A stretch of 64,000 bases of DNA from Aspidapion aeneum. Lineage: Eukaryota > Arthropoda > Insecta > Coleoptera > Brentidae. The notes below the pieces were generated by a model that ran no database searches, was not told where the DNA came from, and saw only the letters and a program-made list of their open reading frames with translations. Position 1 is the first letter of the stretch. Every line of letters starts with the position of its first letter. Positions 1-11,286 of the stretch are shown one piece after another. The stretch spans positions 138,270,989-138,334,988 of the forward strand of contig OY755038.1 in the NCBI GenBank assembly GCA_963576565.1, in the 5' to 3' direction. The position numbers and the translations under genes were made by a program.

Positions 1-585
1 TCTGGGGTTTCACCTGAACTTGTATTAAGTTTTTCGTTCAGTCTCTTTTTGTATAAGTTTTTTACGCTGTCATGTTCTAGGCTTAGCAGATTATATTTAC
101 AGTGATCAATTTCTTCAATCACTGTATCATCAAGATGTTGTTGATGCAGGCTTCGGCCTTGATAAGGAAAGAGAATTTTGGACTCCAGAAAATAGTGATC
201 ACTTCCGCATGTTGATCCACGCTTTGTTCTGACATCTTGAATTTTTAGTTTTGTCTTTTGTTTAGTGATAAGATAATCAATGACGGATTTTAGGTTTTGT
301 GAGGGTTTGGTCCAGGTATATTTGTGTATTTCCTTATGTTGAAAAAAACCGTTTTGGATTTTTAGGTCTAATTGCTCACATACTGTAATTAGCCGGTTTC
401 CATTGTCATTAACAAGATTTTCTCCATATTGGCCAACTGTCAGATCATTAACTCTGTTACCGGTTCTACTATTTAAATCTCCCAATATGACAATTTCTCT
501 AGATGCACTTACTGCTGATATTTCATTGTGTATTTCTTCAAAAAAATTGTCTTTCACGGCTACATTTGCATCGTCGTTATACGCA
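1..585 (-). pseudogene. RTE/CFDP2-like non-LTR retrotransposon endonuclease fragment
   Basis: The minus strand is open for about 195 codons from base 585 to the window edge and reads as an APE-type (exonuclease-endonuclease-phosphatase) endonuclease domain. Visible motifs are a leading AYNDDA, the catalytic-type ILGDLNSRTG near 440-470, then KSVIDYLITK, and the terminal GSTCGSDHYF signature near 205-225, followed by the linker towards reverse transcriptase (CKYNLLSLE). In this family the domain nicks target DNA for target-primed reverse transcription. The N-terminal end is missing: the frame runs into element A at 585. The C-terminal part lies beyond the window. It is related to, but clearly different from, the plus-strand copy at 18287. 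The absence of stops suggests a fairly young copy. The family call is firm; the exact clade is inferred. Confidence 0.8.
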
Positions 586-1502
586 GAATACAATAAATTA
601 ATGTATGTATATATAGTATAAGTATTTTTTATAACGATGATTCTACCAAAAGTAGACTGTTAAATATCATTTTTTGGGTGGGTTTTTAAAATAACATCTC
701 AGCTTAGCCAGTAATTTTATTTTCTGAAAAATTTTTAGGTAACTAGTTAAGTCGTAGTGTATCTCTTATTGACTAAAAAGTTCTAACAGCAAATTATTTT
801 GGGAAAAGGAGGCAGCACTGGTGCACCACTAGTGCAGTTTTCGTAGTCTTTTGATAAAACTAGTGCAATATTTTGTATTCCTTTGAGCAACTGGACAAGC
901 CCAGTGTTACACTAGCGCACTTTCATATTCTTTTGAAACTGAACTGGGGATATTTGTTGACAGCACCCAAACAGTGTCAGTGAACCACGAGTGACGCACT
1001 AACTTTTTTCAAAATTCCCTATATATGTAAATAATTCTCCATAAAGATATCATCTGAAAAGTACCTAAATAAATAATTGGTTAGTTTGCAGTTTATGTTA
1101 GTGGAATATGCATTTTTACCCCATAGCACCCTTTTTGTAGAATCATTTATAAACCAAAGCTACTTGTCCACTGCACTAAAGGAACATGTTTCTGTTGCCT
1201 GCTTCCAAAAATGTTTGAGAACTTAATAATGTATTTTTATTAATTGTAGGTAGTTTTTAGTACTAGAGCTATGTGAATGTAAATATATCTAGTTTTATAT
1301 TATTTTACTTTGACCGTTATCCGATTAAAAACGAAATATCTACTTCATCTAAAAATGTTTAACTGGAAAACTACCTAAGCTAAATAATTGTTATATTCGC
1401 CATTTATAATAATAATATTAGTATCATAAGTTATAAGGAAAATGCCAGTATGTACCAAAGCTGCATTTATTTAAACAATTAAATTTAAATAAATCATATG
1501 TA

Positions 1503-2680
1503 CAGTAGACTCTCGATTATCCGACTCTCGATAATCCGATCGCTGGATTATCCGAGTTGCGTAATACATCGGTTGAAACCATATTAACCGAGCGACGGCA
1601 TATTGTTCGGGTAATTTTATGGAGAATGATAAAATTGCCAAAGCAACAGAAACTGACTGAACTTATTTAATTTTGTATTTTCGACACTTTTAGGACTAAA
1701 GTGGTCACTTAAGTCCCTTGTTTTAGGGATTAAAGTGATCCTCTTAATCTCTGGAGCTGGAGCACAAACTTACTTTTAATCCCTAAGAAGTAAAAATCCA
1801 CTGTTAGTCGCTAATTCAATTAAATTTATTCCCTAGGGATTTAAAACAAAGTAATTTTTGTAGGTTAACACTTTATAATTTATTTATTTATACATCTATA
1901 GAATATCGTTGAATGCAATTAGTACAAAGTGTTTCAAAATATCGTTTTATTATATCCCTTTTTGTTTATTTTTTCTATGCTAAAATCCATAAAATAGTAT
2001 ATGAACCTTGTGACTAAAATGCCTCAGTCGGGCTACAACCTTTCCTTTAGTCCCTAAGCTTATAATGTACTATTATTTTTAGACGTTCTTTTTTGTTTGT
2101 AAAATAAATCAAATATTGGTATTTATTATTAAAAAGTATTTAAAAAAATGGCACCAGCAAGCACGCACAGCCATCAATAATAGCTAGTCGTTCCGGGGGT
2201 TGAGAAGCTTTATTATATAAAAAAATGCAATTTTCTTTCTAAATCAAAAAACGCGTTTCACTAGCCACGGCTCATAATTTTTATCAATTTTTTTAATCTC
2301 TCAAAAATATCGACTCATACTTTGAAAACCTTGTTTTGCTAGGTGCTGCGGTTCACGAATTTAATGGCCTTATCCATAGTTAACGAGATATTTTTCTACC
2401 AAGTTTGGTTAAAATCGGTTTATTGGTTTTTGAGTTATCGTGGCCCAGACAGATGGACAGACAGACACCATCACAAAATTTGGTAGATGGGACTTTTTTG
2501 AACCATTTGAATGAAAGAAAAAGTTTCTTGTGGCGATCCCAATCCCGATCCCTATAGCTTCCATATCGACCTAAGGTATGGATGGCTAATATAAGTATAT
2601 AGAAAACAAAATAGATAAATACGGATTGTTTATTATATATATTATAGCCCACATTAGCTCGCATAATCGAGAGTCTACTT
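1503..2680. mobile_element. Tigger/pogo-like non-autonomous DNA transposon inside element A
   Basis: The left end starts CAGTAGACTCTCGATTAT and is directly preceded by TA. The right end, read in reverse, starts AAGTAGACTCTCGATTAT and is followed by TA. TA target duplication plus CAGTAGACTC-type ends with internal ATAATCCGA motifs is the pattern of the pogo/Tigger branch of Tc1/mariner. At 1178 bp there is no transposase frame, so it is a deletion derivative. The interior holds a stretch near 2390-2480 with GACAGACAGAC and an AAAATCGGTTTATTGG motif that recurs in other elements here. Confidence 0.7.
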
Positions 2681-2714
2681 TAATTATGAAGGTACCTTGT
2701 TGGTATGATTTTTT

Positions 2715-3025
2715 ATATTTATGTAAGTAAATCAGGCACACCTTAAATGGGTTTTTAAAAAATCCACAAATTTGATATTTTGGTATGTTATAGATCTCGA
2801 TATCCTGATCAAAAGTATGGCCATCAAAGATATAATTCAATTATTTTTATCAATTTTTGGTATTCATGTTTAAATTTTACAAAAAAATCAATTTATTCGT
2901 ACTACTTAGGAGGCCCATACCCGCCAGTGTATTTAGGAAACAACTATAACAGACCAAAATTTCATGAAATTCATGGGTTTTTTAAAATTTCATTTAAGGT
3001 ATGCCTGATCCTTTCCTACTTAAAT
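2715..3025. repeat. Imperfect hairpin in the right part of element A
   Basis: The stretch AAATCAGGCACACCTTAAAT near 2727 is repeated in reverse near 2990-3015 (ATTTAAGGTATGCCTGAT), and the adjoining bases also pair. It looks like a degenerate MITE. Copy 2 carries the same structure near 40990-41290. Confidence 0.55.
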
Positions 3026-3500
3026 ACATTTAGCTTAAAAAGTATTTCAATAAAAAATAAATAAAAGAGTTTTTTGTTTTTCTGAAATAAAAATCAAAAA
3101 ATTTTCGGAGCCAAAAATACAAGTAAAACCAAACATTTCTTTACACAATTGGACACGAAAATTTTTAAAATATTTTCTTTAAACAACTACCATATAATGT
3201 TTACCTCATGGTACATCTGACCCTCGGAACGGAAATTAAAAAAATATGTTTTTACACAATATGTACTTACTTCCCCAAAGACAAATTTTTATGAATTCTT
3301 ATGATTTTATGACCGGTGGCCGCGCTAATATCGTGATATAGTTTCTATTTATTTTACTGCATTTTTGTAAAAACATCTGTTTTATGTCCGTTTCGAAGGT
3401 TAGATACCATAAGCCTGCCTCCCTTTGTTTAAAACGATCAGCGATTGGGGAGGTTAAGCTTCCGACAGACCTCAACATTTCGACAAAAAACAAACACATC

Positions 3501-3614
3501 AACGAGCCGAACGGACTAGTTTGGCCGGGACAAACGCGTTTGCAAACCATTCGGCGAACGGTTCGTGGAATTGACTCCGTCCAAACTGGCGTTTGGTTTG
3601 CCGTTCGGCTCGTT
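3501..3614. repeat. GC-rich hairpin, likely short MITE
   Basis: AACGAGCCGAACGG at 3501-3514 is the perfect reverse complement of CCGTTCGGCTCGTT at 3601-3614, with further imperfect pairing inwards (TTTGGCC against CCAAAC). It is much richer in G and C than its surroundings. Small ORFs here lie on both strands of the hairpin and are not credible genes. Confidence 0.6.
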
Positions 3615-3891
3615 GCTCTGTTCGTTAAAATAATAAAATTATAATAAAACCAAAACTGAATTTACCTAAACCTAACTCGGCAATCCCTCCATTGGTGTTT
3701 TAAACCAATGGAGTAAGACTTTTTTTAATAGTAGGTTTCTCTATTTATTCGTCACTTTTTGGTGGCTCCGATAAACTATGCAAACATTATTCTTTTACAC
3801 TTTTGTGTGAGCCGAAAATAACGTGGAAACAGGGCTCACAACATTTAATTTAATCAAATATACAAAAAAAAGAGAGCCAAAATGATATCCT
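3615..3891. other. Intergenic, nothing recognised
   Basis: AT-rich sequence between a hairpin and the left end of the 7.4 kb TIR element. I see no coding frame, no RNA gene and no repeat partner elsewhere in the window. Confidence 0.5.
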
Positions 3892-4232
3892 GGGGGTCGA
3901 TTTTGACCACAACTTGTTAAATCTCTCATTCGAGATTTAACACGGGTACAATCTCTAGTACAATCTCTAGAGTCAACTTGGCTATGGAAATTTTAAAACT
4001 ACCATTGTGTGTAGAATACAGACTTTTATGTAATATTTTTTATGTTTTTACATACCTTTATGGAATATTCTTTATAATTTGGCCCCACATGTTTGCTTTT
4101 ATCACTATTTTGCGAGTTTTATGAGATTGTCGGAGATTGTATTACATTGTTTTTACTTTTAAACTGTCACTTTTCTGATTTAACAAACACAGGGCAGGAT
4201 TTATTATTTTTTAATTAAAACTTCACCTATGC
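3892..4232 (+). repeat. Left TIR of the 7.4 kb element
   Basis: 341 bp, reverse-complementary to 10959-11286 with few differences. It includes a short internal duplication (GTACAATCTCTAGTACAATC) near the end and an internal palindrome (AAATCTC...GAGATTT) near 3919-3937. Confidence 0.85.
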
Positions 4233-4289
4233 ATAATTAATAGCAATTTCACGCACTTTTTTTCTAATTTTTTTTATTATTTACATTTT

Positions 4290-4435
4290 TACAGGTTAAC
4301 TTTTTAATTCCCAACGTTCTCAATCCTGGAACGTGAAGTTAAGCAACAAAGATGTGTGTGTTGTTCCGCGATAAATATTTGTTGTGCGATATGAAGGCCC
4401 ACGCAATAATGGGAACGTACCGGTTTTACTACACT
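4290..4435 (+). repeat. 5S-rRNA-like sequence (5S pseudogene or 5S-derived SINE)
   Basis: The run GTTCTC..TCC followed by TGAAGTTAAGCAAC at 4316-4347 matches the central region of eukaryotic 5S rRNA, including the box A internal promoter of RNA polymerase III. The bases after this are diverged, and the box C region is only weakly recognisable (GGCCCACGC, GGGAAC near 4396-4416). It lacks a convincing full-length 5S fold. A related piece lies in reverse near 8036-8085. It may be the 5S-derived head of a SINE3-type element or a decayed 5S copy. Confidence 0.45.
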
Positions 4436-5704
4436 ATTGAAACATTACCTGAGAAAAGAATACACAATTTAAGCAAAAGACAGTTCGGTTTGGTTCGGTT
4501 CCTTTTGTCATAATAGGATAGGATCATGCTAATTATTAAAACGTTTTTTGTTATTTGTTAAAATCTTTAATATATTTGTTATTAACTTTATATTAATTCT
4601 TTCAAAGTAAAACTTTAAAGATCACTCGTACCTATGTTGAATATATTTTGTTTATTTATATTAAAACACCAAAAGGAAAAACACATTCTACATTTAAGTA
4701 CGTCTTAAGTCCTACTAAAACTATCTTTAGTTTTATTAAACTACCAAACATTTTTTACAAAGCCTAGGACGATGACGAAACCTATTTTAGTCGTTTATTA
4801 GATTTTTTTTACCTTCCCGTTTTTAATAAAGTCTGTTCTGAATTTTAGCACCACATGTAAATAAAATAAGCTGTAGGTGAAATATTTTTAAAAATACAAT
4901 TTTCTAAAAAATTACGCTTTATGCATTTCAAATATTATACTTACATAGGAATGTTTTTCCTCGGTTTTGCGAATTGTCTTTGAAAAAGTCTATTTTCGGT
5001 GTTAGAATATGGTAATTTTAAAAGTGGACACACCTTTTTTACAAATTTAAAGATCACAGATGTTTTAAACGTTTGTATTAAGTTTTCAATTTTTTTTTAT
5101 TTACGGGTACTAAAATTTATTGTAAAATACAAACGATAGTTATTAAAGTTATAAAGTCAACCAGTTATTACGTATTTACCATACACACCAACTTCAAAAA
5201 AACACACTAAAGTGCTACTTTAATAAGTATCACATTGGACTGTGCTAAACAACTAAAATAACATTTTACCCTCAACACTTGGTGCAACTGGCCATAAATC
5301 TGGGGGAACGGCTCCGCCAAGTTCGCGTAAACTGCTGTACCATCTTGTCTTAAAACATTTCAGCCCATATTTTACCTATCTAAAACTCTACTTCGGAATG
5401 AGCTACGAAACTCAGACTTTGCACAGTTATAGCTCTTCATAGAGTTAACAACCCCGCCAAGTTTCATGGACTTCCATGAAGTTTTAAAGTAGTTGCGTTT
5501 TAAAAAACGTAGAAAATTGCCACTCACTAACTCATGTATAGATCATCAAAATTCTACTGTACTTCAAGACATGCTACAAAGCTGAAATTTGGCAGACTGA
5601 TTATGATAGAAATTATGACCAAACCCTTAAAAAAAACTATCTTGACTAGATAGTTACTGTGTGACAGTGCTGACAGAGCGGTAAGCGGGGAGTATTAGGT
5701 AATT

Positions 5705-5981
5705 GGGGACTTATTGCAATAAAGCCAGACAATAATAGTGCCGGGCACTATTCTGACAGTTTTCCATTGAAAGGTGACAGTTGATTTTTCAAAATTGACA
5801 TACCAAAGTCAAATTTATCAATCTAATCGTTTATTTCCATTAATTGTGGCGGTATTATTATTGCCGGCTCATATAATACACAAAGCCCTAATTTTGAAAG
5901 AAGACAGCTGTTCCTATAATGCGAAACTGTCAAAATAGTGGCCGGCACAATTATTGCCTGGCTTTATTGCAATAAATCCAC
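5705..5981. mobile_element. MITE, 'GGGACTTATTGCAATA' family, copy 1
   Basis: The left end GGGGACTTATTGCAATAAAG and right end TTATTGCAATAAATCC are inverted repeats. Inside them comes a second inverted motif, AGTGCCGGGCACTATTCTGACAG, mirrored as CTGTCAAAATAGTGGCCGG. The same element is present at 51479-51762. No coding content. Confidence 0.75.
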
Positions 5982-5984
5982 ATT

Positions 5985-6200
5985 ATTAGAATAAAGTCAG
6001 GCTATAATAGTGCTAGGCAGTATTCTGACAGTTTCTTATTAAAAACTGACATTTTATCATTCAAAATTGACATGCCACAGTCGAATTTAAAACTAAGGCG
6101 TTTATTTTCCATTAGTAAAGGAAGTCAGTATTTATTCTGTTTCATATAGTAAACAAAAGCCGTTTATTGAAATATCACAGTACAATGTAAAGTTGTCATT
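5985..6200. mobile_element. MITE, same family, partial tandem copy
   Basis: Directly after the first copy the sequence restarts with AATAAAGTCAGGCTATAATAG and continues with the family motifs TATTCTGACAG and AAAATTGACATGCCACAGTC, but the right end is missing. It is a truncated second copy placed head to tail. Confidence 0.6.
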
Positions 6201-6554
6201 CCATATTCCAATAATTCTCTATTTTCTGGTATGATGTGGTATGCTACATCTCACTTATATAACATTCAGAAAAAGAGAATACTATTAACCACGATTGGGT
6301 TTAAAATTTTCGCAAAAAAAGGCAAGTAAAGTAAATCACGCGCTTCTGGCCTGCATATCGGTATACAATATTTTTACAACACGCACCCCTTTACTGACCT
6401 ACTATATCTGATGTCGATCTTCGTTTAAATTTTAAATTTCCCGCATTTTTTTACCGCGTAGTTAGCGTTGAAAAAATAACGCTCTTTCAATTTTTCAATT
6501 GTTTTTTATTGGAACGATAAAAAAATTTCGTTTTTATAATCGTGGTTTTTAATT

Positions 6555-6728
6555 ATGAACAAAAAAAGAGAATATCCTAGCAAGCAACAAGTAAATTTGC
6601 TATGTGCTTTGGTAGACAAAGATTTATTGTTAAGCGCAAACCCGCATTTTAATTCTACTGTAAGTGCTGAAGTGGTTGCTGCAAAGTGGACAGAGGTCGC
6701 AGAAAAATTAATCAATCAATGGAAGAGA
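6555..6728 (+). CDS. Myb/SANT-like (zeste/Adf-type) DNA-binding domain, first exon
   Basis: An ATG at 6555 opens a basic frame beginning MNKKREYPSKQQVNLL, followed by VDKDLLLSAN and a conserved-type W in AAKWTEVAEKLINQW. This spacing of hydrophobic residues and tryptophan is that of the Myb/SANT-like domain found in zeste-like regulators and in accessory proteins of several DNA transposons. The exon can end at a good splice donor (AGA|GTAAGT at 6728/6729) after 58 codons; the frame otherwise runs to 6791. No convincing second exon was found before the right TIR. It lies inside the 7.4 kb TIR element, so it may be that element's DNA-binding protein. Whether it is expressed is unknown. An alternative is a host gene fragment captured by the element. 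Confidence 0.5.
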
Positions 6729-6791
6729 GTAAGTTTTTATTTTTTGTATGCTCTTTTGGGTAAAACTACGTACCTTTTGTTTAAACCCTAA

Positions 6792-7914
6792 TTTTAGGGA
6801 TTTCTACAGTAGTATCTATTTATACTTAATTGGTATAATTGGCAGCCCAATAAACATTTTTTTTCGGGTCGACGCGATTTTTTTGTTAAAATAAAAACTT
6901 ATCTTTGTCGCATAAAAACTTTGATTTTTTTACAAAGAATAGCGATTTTTTATGTTCTTAAACACTTAACACTTTAAAGTGTCTTTGCCGCCCTGAAATT
7001 GCCCTCTCATGCGAAAAAGTATTACTTTCCACACTTGTTACGTGCAACATTTTGGTTATGTACGTAAATTCTTTAAAGTTTTTTTAATTTGAAATATTTT
7101 GAACCAAAAATCAATCTATAAATTATCTTTGATTTTTTAAATAGATACCTTTAGAATAGTTTGAACTTAAAGAACGATTTTTTGTCAACCCGCGTGCCTT
7201 ATTGAATAAAATGCGTAATACAAAGTTTATAGAAAACCTCAAGGCAAAATCTTGATTTTTAAAGCTTTTAAGTTATTTATTTAATTTATTACCTTTAATT
7301 ATTTTCACCAAATATCCTTCTTAAAAAATGTTTTAAAATGCTGGGTCGTTATTGTATTGGGCTGGGTTTTTTATAAACTAATAAGTTGTAGGCAACATTG
7401 GGTTTTTCGTTTTGGAAATGTTTAAGGAAGTAAAAAACTTTTTGATGAAAAATATAATACATAATAAAAAAAAGGGCAAAAATATGTAGGAAATTTTATT
7501 TGCTTAAATATGTTAATTACTAGAGCCTCCGCTTTAGGTGCGCCCAATTTTTTATCAGTTTTATATTTTTTAGACTTGGAGGTTGTTCAGATCCCGAACA
7601 AAAAAGAAAATTGGCAATAGAACTCTAACTCCGGCAGAGGAAATAGCCAAACTATAAAATTTCTAAAAGTTCTTGGTGAGTTCTTCTGCAAAACCACCAG
7701 ACCCTCGACTATGTATATGGGTTATTGATGCATGATTTAGTTCAAAATATATATTTATAAATGTTTTTAACTTTAACAAAAATACCAAAAATATCCGAAA
7801 AAACAACTTTGAAAATTAATGTTTTGTTTAATTTCACTCGTCATTTATTTTTCACTTTTGTTGATGGTGGCCAACTGGCCTCCCTGTGATTTAATGCGTA
7901 GTATACATACTGGT
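6792..7914. other. Interior of the 7.4 kb element, nothing recognised
   Basis: AT-rich, full of stops in all frames. I looked for a continuation exon of the Myb/SANT protein and did not find one I could support. Confidence 0.4.
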
Positions 7915-7924
7915 TCGTTGAAAA

Positions 7925-8098
7925 TAAATTCGCGCGGAAAGATACGCTCCATGGACGTGGACAGCGGTTTTTCCGCGCTTTAAAAAAAAATCCGCGCGGA
8001 AAATACCCTTTATGGAGGGGTACCTTTACGGTTATTGCGTGGGCCTTTTTTATATCTGACAACAAATATCTTTACACGTCAACTTCACCTTGTACTAA
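7925..8098. mobile_element. Hairpin MITE with 'TCCGCGCGGA' core plus adjoining repeat
   Basis: Two inverted segments, ATTCGCGCGGAAAGATACG and ATCCGCGCGGAAAATACCC (on opposite strands of the hairpin), flank an inner short stem. A related hairpin with the same ends lies at 61975-62090. The bases that follow (TTATTGCGTGGGCC, 8033-8046) match in reverse a part of the 5S-like region near 4395. Confidence 0.5.
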
Positions 8099-8340
8099 AA
8101 GGTTTTGAAAGGAAATCTAACAGGGACCCAATTCTTGAATCATCTAATTTTTTGTCGTATACGAGTAAAATTCGAATGGCGGTTTCGAGTACTCGGAAAA
8201 ATGGCTATTCTTGAATGCCACTTGAACGCCATTTCCGTGTATGACTTTTTTTTCGACTACACTACTTCGCAACACTGTTTTCGTATAATTTTGGTCAACC
8301 TACCGTCGGTATGTCCACCTAAACTTGCCGCGATGAAGTA

Positions 8341-8506
8341 AGGGACTGTCCTTAAATTAGGTAACGCTCTAGGTGGGGGAGGGGGTTCGCTTTACGTTAC
8401 ACTCAATGTTTTTTTAATGTGTTTTTTCTTGAAAATGCGTTACGAGGGCAGGAGGGGGGGTCAAAAATCCTGAATTTTTGCGTCACCTAATTTAAGGACG
8501 TTCTCT
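8341..8506. mobile_element. Short MITE with GTCCTTAAATTAGGTAACGC ends
   Basis: The left end AGGGACTGTCCTTAAATTAG pairs with the right end CTAATTTAAGGACGTTCTCT. The middle has the purine tract GGTGGGGGAGGGGG and its partner. Two diverged relatives occur near 10460-10650 and 59930-60120. Elements of this appearance are common in insect genomes. Confidence 0.7.
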
Positions 8507-10459
8507 AAGGTTGACAGTAGATTGACATATTACCGCCTTTGTTTTTGTATTTTTTTTTTAAGTGATTTATTTTCTCGATATGTGTTTTTTTTTTGGTAAC
8601 GGCAATGATTGCGTAATCCTTGGTAACGGTAAGTACCAAATTATAGTAATGAAAATTGGGGGCCTAGGGGCATCTAACCTCTTTGAAGTGCGGAAATTTG
8701 GGGGTGAAATTCGCAGTTGTTTAAACAAATAAACTTCATAAGTATTCTGAAGGGGTCTTGAACTTAATGATGAGTGCCTTTGATGAACTTTCATACATCC
8801 TTGCTTTGACAAATATTGTACAGGCATTAAGTAACATAGGGGTTTTTACTGAAATATTTGGAGTGTGCATTTTTTCTGTAGCATAGAAACAATTTAATAT
8901 TTTGCTTCCAGTGTTTTTTCTCTGTTTATTTTTGAGTAGATGTGTTTTGCCTTTTAGTCCGATAAGCATAAAAAACATTTCAAGTAAAAATTGACAAATT
9001 TAATAAACTTTGTTCAAAAAACTGTTTTTTCGTTTAAATTTGAATAATGTTTTTGTTTTATGTCTTTACCTGTCAATTAACTCCAAGAAATTAAAAACTG
9101 TTGAAGCCTAAAGCGGCCCTTACATGATCAGTATGTACATTATTTTTTGTAGATGTCTGTTCTTCAAAAGTTGTAAACAAAAATATATATAAAAATCTCT
9201 ACGGATCCGGTGAGATCTGCTGTGCTCCACTCGTTAAAAAAACTGTTTTGTTACAGGTTTCTCAGAGATGTCATGAAGATTATTTCTGAAGTGTAAGGCA
9301 GTTTTTGCCTAGTAGTCCTGTTGCAACGATGATCCTACTAAAAATACTGAGATGCAAATGGTGATCTATTAACTTTTACAGAACTTTGTTAAATAAATTA
9401 TAAATAAAATAAAAATAAGTTTATGGTAGTTTTTATTGTAAAAAAGAGTATACAATTTTATACATAAAAGTTTATACAGTGAGAACCAGCTGGAATAATA
9501 TGCTGGCGGGTTAAATTAAAATTTTTTGGAATGATCCAAAAACATGCTTACTGAGATTTTTAATGAGCAATATTTTTAATGAATTTCTTTTTAGACAGAC
9601 CCTCAGAAAGGGGTCCAACAACATACAACTAGTGACACCTTGTTGGAAAGCCTATCAAAAAAGAAAAATTATGGTTCACTTTTTTTTGGACATCGGCCAA
9701 ATATTAAAAAAAATCATTTATAATTAGTTTTTAAACATAGTGCCAAGTGTAGTCTACCAGTTGAAAAAAAAAGTTGGTATTACTGCACCTCTTGTCAGAG
9801 GTCCACCACCTATTTTTTTCATGAAATTATATGGTTTACTTAAAATGACCATTTCCAAAAATGGCAAAAACATGGAAGTTATTTTTTTTTATATTTTTAA
9901 AAATATTTGATAACTTTCTAACAAGATACCTTAAGGGGGGTCATTCCATCTTCAAAAAAGTTGTATGGTAGTAAACCCCTTTCTAGGGGGGGCTGTCAAA
10001 AAAAAAATTCTGTTAAATTATTGCCGGTTAAAAAATTCAGTTGACATGTGTAATTTTTTCCAAAAACTTAAATTTAACTGACTAGCGAGTTTATTCCAAC
10101 TGGCTTGTTCACACACTGTGTAGTCATATTGCATGACGTTTTTAATGCCCTTGACAGTACTTATTATGTACTTTGAAATATAAATAAAAAAAATCATGTT
10201 TTCATATATTATATTTATTTTTGGTTGGTTAAATGGTTGATAAACTGTGTTAATACAGAGACAAACAAGACAAAAAAATTGCACAATACTCAAATTTTTA
10301 TTGAAACTTTTTAATCCTCTCTTCCCGAACAGGCTCATGGAGGGAGCAGTGGATTACCCTTGCGTGAAAATGTTGAAAATGTTAAGTTGTAACTTTTTAA
10401 AACTATTTTTCTTTTTTAGATAGGTATAAGGAGCTATTAAAAAAACAGTAAAATCATTA
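8507..10459. other. Interior of the 7.4 kb element, nothing recognised
   Basis: AT-rich with many stops. Short minus-strand frames at 8567-8978 and 10018-10338 have no recognisable motif and are interrupted by low-complexity runs. A possible splice acceptor at 9256 is followed by only 13 codons. Confidence 0.4.
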
Positions 10460-10650
10460 AAAATTTCATAAATTAACGCAAACATTCAGGATTTTTCACT
10501 CCCCCCCCCCCCCAATCGGAAGGCATTTCCAAGAAAAAACAAATTAAAAAAACCTTGAGTGTCACAAAAGGCTAAATCCCCCTTCCACCTTTTTACATCC
10601 TTTGCCAAATCGCGTCTTGTTTGAGAAGGCCTCCCAATTTTTTTTAAAAT
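10460..10650. repeat. Diverged MITE relative with poly-C tract
   Basis: A run of 13 C at 10501-10513 sits between segments resembling, in reverse, the inner part of the 8341-8506 MITE (AAGAAAAAAC...TTAAAAAAACCTTGAGTG). The outer ends are not clear. Confidence 0.4.
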
Positions 10651-10958
10651 AAAGCATAATTAAGCACACACTAAAAAATATATTAAAGTAAAAAAAAATG
10701 TTAGGTTAGATTACTTAGATTTGTAATTCCGAACGAAAAACTCGTATTCGTTTCGCCGAATCCGTTTATGGATTTATTTTAAGAATTGGGTCCCAAAGAG
10801 TTCCGTTTGGTCCGCGTAAACGGTCAATATGTTAAGCTAACCTGTATAATGTAAATTTTAGATTCGTAATTTTAGTGTTTTCCAATAAATTGTAAAAAGA
10901 AATTGAAAAAAATTGTAATGTTCGAAAAAGTGCGAAAGGTGCCATTGTAATAAACAAA

Positions 10959-11286
10959 GCATAGGTGAAGTTTTAATTAAAAAATAATAAATCCTGCCCT
11001 GTGTTTGTTAAATCAGAAAAGTGACAGTTTAAAAGTAAAAACAATGTAATACAATCTCCGACAATCTCAAAAAACTCGCAAAATAGTGATAAAAGCAAAT
11101 GTGGGGCCAAATTATAAAGAATATTCCATAAAGGTATGTAAAAACATAAAAAATATTACATAAAAGTCTGTATTCTACACACCATGGTAGTTTTAACCAA
11201 GTTGACTCTAGAGATTGTACTAGAGATTGTACCCGTGTTAAATCTCGAATGAGAGATTTAACAAGTTGTGGTCAAAATCGACCCCC
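10959..11286 (-). repeat. Right TIR of the 7.4 kb element
   Basis: Reverse complement of 3892-4232, ending GGTCAAAATCGACCCCC. The close match of the arms shows that the two ends have been kept or made similar recently. Confidence 0.85.

Larger units (their letters stand above)
585..3375. repeat. Element A, copy 1 (uninterrupted)
   Basis: This 2.8 kb segment reappears almost base for base at 13844-41645, where it is split into three pieces (13844-15114, 36950-37190, 40469-41645). Similarity starts at AGAATACAATAAATTAATG and ends at TTTTTGTAAAAACA in both copies, so these are probably the ends of a dispersed repeat. Neither copy shows a clear target-site duplication or obvious terminal repeats, so its class is unknown. 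Relative to copy 2 it lacks about 45 bp near 910 and has about 165 bp extra near 1680-1845. No ORF in it looks like a protein. Confidence 0.85.
3892..11286. mobile_element. 7.4 kb DNA element with ~340-bp terminal inverted repeats
   Basis: The first 341 bp (from GGGGGTCGATTTTGACC) reappear in reverse at the other end (10959-11286), so this is a bounded inverted-repeat transposon. Flanking bases (ATATCCT on the left, TGTTTTAA on the right) show no clear target duplication, so the superfamily cannot be set. The only protein-like content is one Myb/SANT exon near 6555. The rest is AT-rich, with several smaller elements inside: a 5S-like stretch, two or three copies of one MITE family, and hairpin MITEs. 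It may be a decayed autonomous element whose regulatory or DNA-binding ORF survives, or a non-autonomous element that collected other insertions. Confidence 0.75.

Noticed and set aside
585..3375. Target-site duplication for element A
   Set aside because: The flanks of the two copies (CGTTATACGC/TCTGTTTT and TAGCTTAAGG/AAATATGG) do not match each other, so no duplication can be claimed.
9257..9296. Last exon of the Myb/SANT gene (FLRDVMKIISEV)
   Set aside because: There is an acceptor-like TTACAG, but only 13 codons, no match to a known domain and no way to link it to the first exon.
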